This document shows, in pieces, positions 33,559 to 38,392 of a DNA stretch of 38,392 bases. Both the position numbers and the translations under genes were made by a program. How positions within the stretch are numbered: the first letter of the stretch is position 1; every line of letters starts with the position of its first letter. Under the pieces are notes generated by a model, which had not been told where the DNA came from, searched no databases, and saw nothing but the letters and a program-made list of their open reading frames with translations. The stretch is from Pirellulaceae bacterium (GTDB lineage: Bacteria > Planctomycetota > Planctomycetia > Pirellulales > Thermoguttaceae): positions 1-38,392 of the forward strand of contig JAAYCB010000049.1 in the NCBI GenBank assembly GCA_012744395.1. The letters are read 5' to 3'.

Positions 33559-33587
33559 ATCGTAAACGCCTTTGCGGCCCAATACAA
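33559..33587 (-). promoter_or_regulatory. Possible sigma-70-like promoter of the small lipoprotein gene
   Basis: On the minus strand TTGTAT and TACGAT are separated by 17 bases, with the ATG of the lipoprotein about 45 bases further on. The -10 matches four of six consensus positions and the -35 three or four, so this is only a weak prediction. Confidence 0.25.
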
Positions 33588-33718
33588 GGGCGGGCGAGCG
33601 CCTGTTTCTGGATGCATCCGGCGGTTATCATGAGGCCGCGGATGGCGACAGCCCCGTGCCGGCGAGCGGCGGAACGGCCGCGGCCTGATTTGTTGGCAGC
33701 ATTTTCATTGGAGAATGA

Positions 33719-36472
33719 ATGACGATGACGATTGCAGCCCACTGCACCATCTTAGGAGTCTACATGGCGCTTTCCGCGGCCGAGGTCCAGGCCGCCCCGC
33801 AGCAGCAAGTCCTCCAGGAGTGGAGATTCAACCAGGAAGGGGACCTGCTCGGCTGGTCGGCGGGCGGGCATATCGAAGGGGCGCGGGTCGAACGGGGCGC
33901 CTTGCGCGGCCGCGCGGTCGGCTGGGATCCGATCCTGCTCGGGCCGGTGTTCGAAATCCGTAGCTCGCCGACGCAGTACGTCGAGATTCGCATCCGCTGC
34001 CAGCAGACCGGCCGGGGGGAGCTGTTCTGGACCGAAACGCTCCAGGGGCGCTACGGCGGTTTCAGCCAGGAGAAATCCGCTGCCTTCTCGGCCGTGGGCG
34101 ACGGCCAGTTCCACGACTACCGCGTCTATCCCTTCTGGCACGCGGCGGGCAAGGTGATCCGGCTCCGCGTCGACGTGCCGCCCGACGGCGACTTTGAAAT
34201 CGAGGCGATCCGCGTTCTCGACAAAGCCGCCGGGCCGCCCGAAAAACAGCCGCACTGGTCGATGGCAGCCGACGGCCTCCGCTGGCAGCCGATGCAGCAG
34301 ATCGAATCGATCGACGTTTCGCCCGCCGGCCTGGCGCTTCGCTCAGCGGGCAACCGGCCGATTCTGCTCAGCCCGACGCTCGAGGTAAACGGTCGGCAGA
34401 AGCCGTTTGTCTGCGTGCGGATGGCCGTTTCGGCCGGCACGTTTGGCCGCATCTATGCCGCCGGCCGCACGCAGCTCGGCTGGGAGGACCTCTCCTTCCC
34501 CATCAAGGCCGACGGACGCCTGCACACCTACAACATCGACATGGGCGGGCTGCGGCGGTGGCGGGGCGAGGTGATCCTCGTCGGCTTGCAGCCGACCGAC
34601 GCGGCCGGAGCGGCGGTGCGGATCGAGTCGATCGAAGTGGCCGACGACCTCCGCGGGCCGGCCGAATTAGATGTCGCCTACTTCGGCAAAACAGAGGGCG
34701 TCAACCGCGCCGGCCACCCGGCCCAGCTCACCTTGACCGCGCGGAATCTCGGCGGCCAGACGGCCGCCGGCGCCAGCGCGCGGCTGGCGCCGCCGCCGGG
34801 CATCGAGATTCTCGGCCCGGCGGTCCAAGCCTTGTCCCCGGTTTCGCCCTACCTGCCCAAGAGCGTGCGTTGGACAGTCCGCGCCGACGCGCCCGGCCCG
34901 GCGCGGTTCAAAGCGACGCTGGAAATGGAGGGATTCGCGCCGGTCGAAGCGGAGGCGTCCGTCGATTTCACTCCAGCGCCGAAGGTCGAAGCGAGCAGCT
35001 ATGTGCCCAAGCCGCGGCCGGTCCGCGGCCGGATCGACGTCGGGGCGTTCTACTTTCCCGGCTGGCAGACCGCCGCTCGCTGGGCGCCGATCCTCGATTT
35101 CCCCATCCGCAAGCCGGTGCTCGACTGGTACGACGAGTCGAATCCCGAGTGCGCCGATTGGCAGATCAAGTGGGCCGTCGAGCACGGGGTGACGTTCTTC
35201 ATGGTCGACTGGTACTGGTCGCAAGGCAGCCGGCACCTTGAACACTGGTTGCACGACGCCTATGCGAAGTCGCGCTACAAACGCTTCTTGAAATGGGCCG
35301 TGATGTGGGCCAACCACAATCGCCCCGGCACGCACTCGCTGGAAGACTGGCGGCAGGTGACGCAGTACTGGCTCGACCATTACCTGAAGACCGAGGAGTA
35401 TTACCGGATCGACGGTCGTCCGGCAATCTTCATCTGGTCGCCGCAGAACATCCGTGAGGACCTTGGCGGCAGCGACAAGGCGGCCGAGCTCTACGCCCTT
35501 TCGCAACGGATGGCCCGGCAGGCCGGCCTGCCGGGAATCTACTTCGTGGCCATGAGCAGCCACGACAACGCCGACCGATGCCGCCAGTTGAAGGCCGAAG
35601 GATATGAGGCGTTCACTTCCTACCACGGGTTCCAGCTCGCCGAGCAACAACTCGGCACGCAGCATTTCTCCTTCGAGGAGGTCGTGCGGACAAGCCCCCA
35701 GGTCTGGCAGGATTGCGACGAGCGGGCGTCGGGGCTCGAATACTACCCGATCGTCGACACCGGCTGGGCGTCGGAGCCGTGGCACCGGGCCAGCGCCCGG
35801 GTGATCCACGGGCGGACGCCAGAGCGGTTCGGGCGGCTTTGCCAGGCGGCCCGGCGGTATGCCGACGAGCGCGGCAAGCAAATCGTCTGCATCGGCCCGT
35901 GGAATGAATGGGGCGAGGGGAGCTACATCGAGCCCTATGCCGAGCATGGCTTCGGCGATCTCGACGCGCTGCGGTCCGCATTCTGCCCGCCGGGCGACTA
36001 TCCGCCCAACCTGGTTCCCGCCGACGTGGGGCTGGGCCCCTACGACCTGGAGTTCCCGCTGGAAAAGACCGCCTGGGAATTCAACACCAGCGGCGACCTG
36101 GAGGGATGGACGCCCAACGGGGCGGTCCAGGTCAAGGTGACCGGCGGCACGCTGCAAGGTCTGACCACGGGTGACGATTCGATTCTCAGCGGGCCGCCGG
36201 TCCGCATCGACTCGCGGGAAACAAGGAACCTGGCGATTCGCATGAAGAGCAGCCGCGCCACCCGCGTGCAGCTCTTCTGGGGCACGACCGTCCTACAGCC
36301 GAGCGAAACGACGGCGGTCGGATTCGACGTGCCGGGCGACAACCAGTGGCACGACTACGCGTTGGCCCTCGACAAACAACCGGCCTGGCGCGGCGTGATC
36401 GTCTCGCTCCGATTTGACCCGGCGACCCTGACCGGCGCCGAGTTTGCCGTCGATTTCATCCGGCTCGAATAA
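33719..36472 (+). CDS. Exported GH99-like (WbsX-type) protein with multiple beta-sandwich modules
   Basis: This 917-residue protein starts at the ATG at 33719 (GGAG nearby) and has a signal-like start (ILGVYMALSAAEVQA). Beta-sandwich modules occupy about 30-165 and 170-310, and a further Ig-like module about 320-415. The catalytic-like barrel spans about 440-760: GAFYFPGW, FFMVDWYW, WANHNRPGTHS, GRPAIFIWSP, and the highly typical PWNEWGEGSYIEPY (W728, E730, E733). A C-terminal sandwich at 785-917 (WEFNTSGDLEGW, DDSILSGPPVRID) repeats the N-terminal one (WRFNQEGDLLGW, WDPILLGPVFEIR). GH99 enzymes cleave alpha-mannosides; WbsX relatives are poorly characterised, so an alpha-glycosidase role is likely but unproved. 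A ceramidase-like gene follows by 18 bases. Confidence 0.85.
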   Translation: MTMTIAAHCTILGVYMALSAAEVQAAPQQQVLQEWRFNQEGDLLGWSAGGHIEGARVERGALRGRAVGWDPILLGPVFEIRSSPTQYVEIRIRCQQTGRGELFWTETLQGRYGGFSQEKSAAFSAVGDGQFHDYRVYPFWHAAGKVIRLRVDVPPDGDFEIEAIRVLDKAAGPPEKQPHWSMAADGLRWQPMQQIESIDVSPAGLALRSAGNRPILLSPTLEVNGRQKPFVCVRMAVSAGTFGRIYAAGRTQLGWEDLSFPIKADGRLHTYNIDMGGLRRWRGEVILVGLQPTDAAGAAVRIESIEVADDLRGPAELDVAYFGKTEGVNRAGHPAQLTLTARNLGGQTAAGASARLAPPPGIEILGPAVQALSPVSPYLPKSVRWTVRADAPGPARFKATLEMEGFAPVEAEASVDFTPAPKVEASSYVPKPRPVRGRIDVGAFYFPGWQTAARWAPILDFPIRKPVLDWYDESNPECADWQIKWAVEHGVTFFMVDWYWSQGSRHLEHWLHDAYAKSRYKRFLKWAVMWANHNRPGTHSLEDWRQVTQYWLDHYLKTEEYYRIDGRPAIFIWSPQNIREDLGGSDKAAELYALSQRMARQAGLPGIYFVAMSSHDNADRCRQLKAEGYEAFTSYHGFQLAEQQLGTQHFSFEEVVRTSPQVWQDCDERASGLEYYPIVDTGWASEPWHRASARVIHGRTPERFGRLCQAARRYADERGKQIVCIGPWNEWGEGSYIEPYAEHGFGDLDALRSAFCPPGDYPPNLVPADVGLGPYDLEFPLEKTAWEFNTSGDLEGWTPNGAVQVKVTGGTLQGLTTGDDSILSGPPVRIDSRETRNLAIRMKSSRATRVQLFWGTTVLQPSETTAVGFDVPGDNQWHDYALALDKQPAWRGVIVSLRFDPATLTGAEFAVDFIRLE

Positions 36473-36490
36473 CCTTCGGAGGTGTCTGCG

Positions 36491-37879
36491 ATGCGATATG
36501 CAACCTTACTGGCAGCGCTGATCGTTGTTGTCTCCCCGTCGCCCGGCTCTGGGAGCGAATCGCCGGCCGCTCCGGGATCGGTCCTCAAGATCGCCACGTT
36601 CCAGGCCGACGTGACGCCGCCCTTGGGCAGTCCGCTCTGCCATGGTTCGGTCGCGCCGGCCAAGGAAATCGTCGACCGGCTCTCGGCGCGGGGAATCGTC
36701 CTGATCGGTTCGAGCGAGCCGCTCGTGCTGTGTGCCGTTGACTGGGTGGCGATCAGCAACGAGGGGCACGATGCGTTTCGCCAGTCGCTCGCCGAGGCCG
36801 TCGGCACGCCGCCCGAACGGGTCGCCGTCCACACGGTTCACCCGCACGACACACCGGGCGTGGATTTCACAACCGAAGCAATTCTTGCCGCGGACGGGAT
36901 CGGCGGTGCGATGTTCGATCCGGAGGTGGCGCGCGAGGCGATCGCCCGCTCCGCGGCCGCCGCGCAGCGGTCCCTTACCGGCGCCGTGCCGCTCAGCCAC
37001 GTCGGCTACGGCCGGGGCCGAGTCGAACAGGTTGCCTCGAATCGGCGGATTCTCGGGCCCGACGGCAAATGCGTGATGACGCGGATGAGCAGTTGCCGCA
37101 ACGAGGCGGCCAGGGCGGCGCCGGAGGGGACGATCGATGCCGATGTCCGGCTTGTCAGCTTTTGGGCCGGCCAGCGGCCGGTTGCGTCGCTGACCTATTA
37201 CGCCTGCCACCCGCAAAGCTACTACGGCCGCGGCGGCGTGAGCTACGACTTCATGGGCATGGCCCGCGCGATGCGAGAAAGGGAGGTGCCCGACGCGCTG
37301 CACATCCATTTCGACGGCGCCGGGGGCAACGTGGCCGCGGGCAAGTACAACGACGGCTCGCCCGAAAACCGCCCCATCCTGGCGGCGCGGCTCGCCGCGG
37401 GGATGAAGGCCGCCTGGCAGTCGCAGCGGAAAGTGGCGATTACAGCCGGCGATGTTGCTTGGAATGTCGTGCCGGTCTCGCTCCCCTTGCGCGACGAACT
37501 TGTGGAAAACTCGCTGGCAAAGGGACTGGCCGACGAATCGCTCGATTTGAGGGCCCGCGTCCGCCTCGCTCGCGACCTGGCCTGGACCCGGCGAATCAAG
37601 TCGGGGCACGAGATCCCCCTGGCGTGCCTGCGGCTCGGGCCGGTCTGCATCCTGCACATGCCGGGTGAGCTGTGCGTCGAGTATCAGCTCGCGGCCCAGA
37701 AGATGCGCCCGGAACTGTTCGTCTGCATGGCGGCCTACGGCGACGATGGCATGGGGTACATCTGCACGCAGATCGCCTACTCGCAAGGAGGCTATGAGAC
37801 GGGGCGCGTCTCGCGCGTCGCCCCGCAAGTCGAGGCGGTGCTGACCGAGGCGATGGACCGGCTGATGCCGGACCGCTGA
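36491..37879 (+). CDS. Exported neutral/alkaline ceramidase-like hydrolase (paralogue C)
   Basis: This 462-residue protein starts at the ATG at 36491, eight bases after GGAGG; GTG 36482 is less likely because it overlaps the ribosome site. A signal peptide (LLAALIVVVSPSPGSG) is followed by FQADVTPPLGSPL, the N-terminal mark of the family. The histidine motif is VHTVHPHDTP (H114, H117, H119), and YYACHPQSYYG and FDGAGGNVAAGKYN correspond to later active-site regions. It is much more diverged from paralogues A and B than they are from each other. Position 18 bases after the GH99-like gene suggests co-transcription and joint action on one substrate, such as a glycolipid or acylated glycan. That is inference. 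Confidence 0.8.
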   Translation: MRYATLLAALIVVVSPSPGSGSESPAAPGSVLKIATFQADVTPPLGSPLCHGSVAPAKEIVDRLSARGIVLIGSSEPLVLCAVDWVAISNEGHDAFRQSLAEAVGTPPERVAVHTVHPHDTPGVDFTTEAILAADGIGGAMFDPEVAREAIARSAAAAQRSLTGAVPLSHVGYGRGRVEQVASNRRILGPDGKCVMTRMSSCRNEAARAAPEGTIDADVRLVSFWAGQRPVASLTYYACHPQSYYGRGGVSYDFMGMARAMREREVPDALHIHFDGAGGNVAAGKYNDGSPENRPILAARLAAGMKAAWQSQRKVAITAGDVAWNVVPVSLPLRDELVENSLAKGLADESLDLRARVRLARDLAWTRRIKSGHEIPLACLRLGPVCILHMPGELCVEYQLAAQKMRPELFVCMAAYGDDGMGYICTQIAYSQGGYETGRVSRVAPQVEAVLTEAMDRLMPDR

Positions 37880-37929
37880 GAGCCGGCAGTTCCGCCGGGC
37901 GGCGATCCGCGCGCGGCGCGCAATCCGGA

Positions 37930-38138
37930 CAAGGTTCAAGGCCCAATCGAGCATAGGAGAATCGCGAAAGGGCGAAAACGCGAAATCGGAGAGAATCACG
38001 AGACGTCGCCAAACGCGATCTCTTCGGCTACTTGTCTCTTTCGCGCTTTCGCGATCCGTTCTCCGAGCCCCTCAAGACGGGCACAAGACCGGCTAACCAG
38101 TCCGTCCTCCGGTTCTCACCATCCCACTTTGAACCTTG
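37930..38138. repeat. Nested inverted repeats between convergent genes
   Basis: An outer pair, CAAGGTTCAA at 37930-37939 and its exact reverse complement at 38129-38138, encloses an inner pair: ATCGCGAAAGGGCGAAA at 37961-37977 and its reverse complement with one mismatch at 38039-38055. The stretch lies between the 3' ends of paralogue C and the amidohydrolase. It could act as a two-way terminator, but no T-run follows either arm, so a decayed mobile repeat is as likely. Confidence 0.6.
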
Positions 38139-38143
38139 CCAGG

Positions 38144-38392
38144 CTACGCCAGCTTGTAGAACGCGATCGCGTTCTCCGCGAACAGCTTGCGCTGCTCGCC
38201 GATCGGCCTTGAGCTGACGATCTGCTTGAGTGCCGTCACCCACTCGCCGAGCGTGGCGCCGCGGGTGCAGACCGGCCAATCACTGGCGAAGACGACCCGC
38301 TCCGGCCCGAATGTATCGAGACACAGATTCACGACCGGGGCAAGCTGCTCCGCCGTCCACTTGCCCTTCTCCATCCGCGAGACGATGCCCGA
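38144..38392 (-). CDS. Amidohydrolase-2-type TIM-barrel hydrolase, C-terminal part (runs off window)
   Basis: The frame continues to the window edge (SGIVSRMEKGKW upstream of the first internal ATG), so about 83 C-terminal residues are visible and the start lies outside. ERVVFASDWPVC is the typical motif near the last barrel strand of the amidohydrolase-2 family; its Asp is a metal ligand. RKLFAENAIAFYKL matches the usual end (NAxxFYxL). Members hydrolyse lactones or decarboxylate cyclic acids; sugar lactonases such as fucono-lactonase are close relatives. In a region rich in sugar enzymes a sugar-lactonase role is attractive but not shown. Confidence 0.85.
   Translation of the reverse strand, partial: SGIVSRMEKGKWTAEQLAPVVNLCLDTFGPERVVFASDWPVCTRGATLGEWVTALKQIVSSRPIGEQRKLFAENAIAFYKLA

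Noticed and set aside
1-38392. CRISPR array, tRNA, rRNA, prophage, defence island
   Set aside because: No evenly spaced direct repeats, no cloverleaf or rRNA sequence, and no integrase, transposase, restriction or toxin-antitoxin gene recognised on either strand.

Overview
The window looks like a chromosomal piece of a high-GC member of the Planctomycetota, most likely Pirellulales. This rests on gene content, not on a marker gene. The signs are a Ser/Thr kinase with a DWG magnesium loop, Tat-exported Gfo/Idh/MocA and TIM-barrel isomerase proteins, very many secreted proteins, a large PQQ-type propeller, ceramidase-like and FAD-oxidoreductase families of the planctomycete kind, and a dispersed palindrome that encodes LVPKLELGNQ when read through. 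I see no tRNA, rRNA, CRISPR array, transposase, sulfatase or SusC/SusD pair. No known defence system or phage is evident.

Layout. 1-1745: end of a kinase-PAS protein whose start lies outside the window. 1697-6003 (minus): a run of three exported enzymes, two of them paralogous ceramidase-like proteins followed by an alpha/beta hydrolase. 6287-12809 (plus): a giant secreted double FAD oxidoreductase, then an exported GH2 glycosidase. 12997-13941: a GNAT acetyltransferase and a small acidic protein. 13955-17561 (minus): an apparent operon of sialidase-like propeller, Tat-exported Gfo/Idh/MocA oxidoreductase and Tat-exported sugar isomerase/epimerase-like protein, with repeats in both spacers. 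17562-18163: a gene-poor stretch with more copies of the palindrome. 18164-21407 (plus): lpxA, a nucleotide-sugar epimerase and a membrane FHA-like protein. 21418-24980 (minus): a PQQ-type propeller and an alpha/beta hydrolase. 25228-26016 (plus): a VIT/CCC1-type transporter. 26013-28074 (minus): a HEAT/TPR protein with a CxxCH motif, overlapped by a DUF2752 membrane protein.

28266-33154 (plus) is the most unusual part. A decayed metalloprotease gene is followed by an ECF sigma factor, then a 952-residue protein that joins an anti-sigma-like N-terminus to macroglobulin-like periplasmic domains, then an exported protein with a secretin N-domain-like tail. After a small lipoprotein (minus), 33719-37879 carries a GH99-like multidomain protein closely linked to a third ceramidase-like protein. 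The window ends in the C-terminus of an amidohydrolase on the minus strand.

How the genes may work together: most products carry export signals and belong to families that act on glycans, esters or amides. The region therefore looks like scavenging of complex glycoconjugates at the cell envelope, possibly with oxidation-assisted glycoside cleavage (Gfo/Idh/MocA plus TIM-barrel enzyme). The sigma/anti-sigma/macroglobulin unit is the best candidate for an under-described system: a signalling module that could sense events in the periplasm. Every function here is inferred from motifs read by eye. No database search was run.
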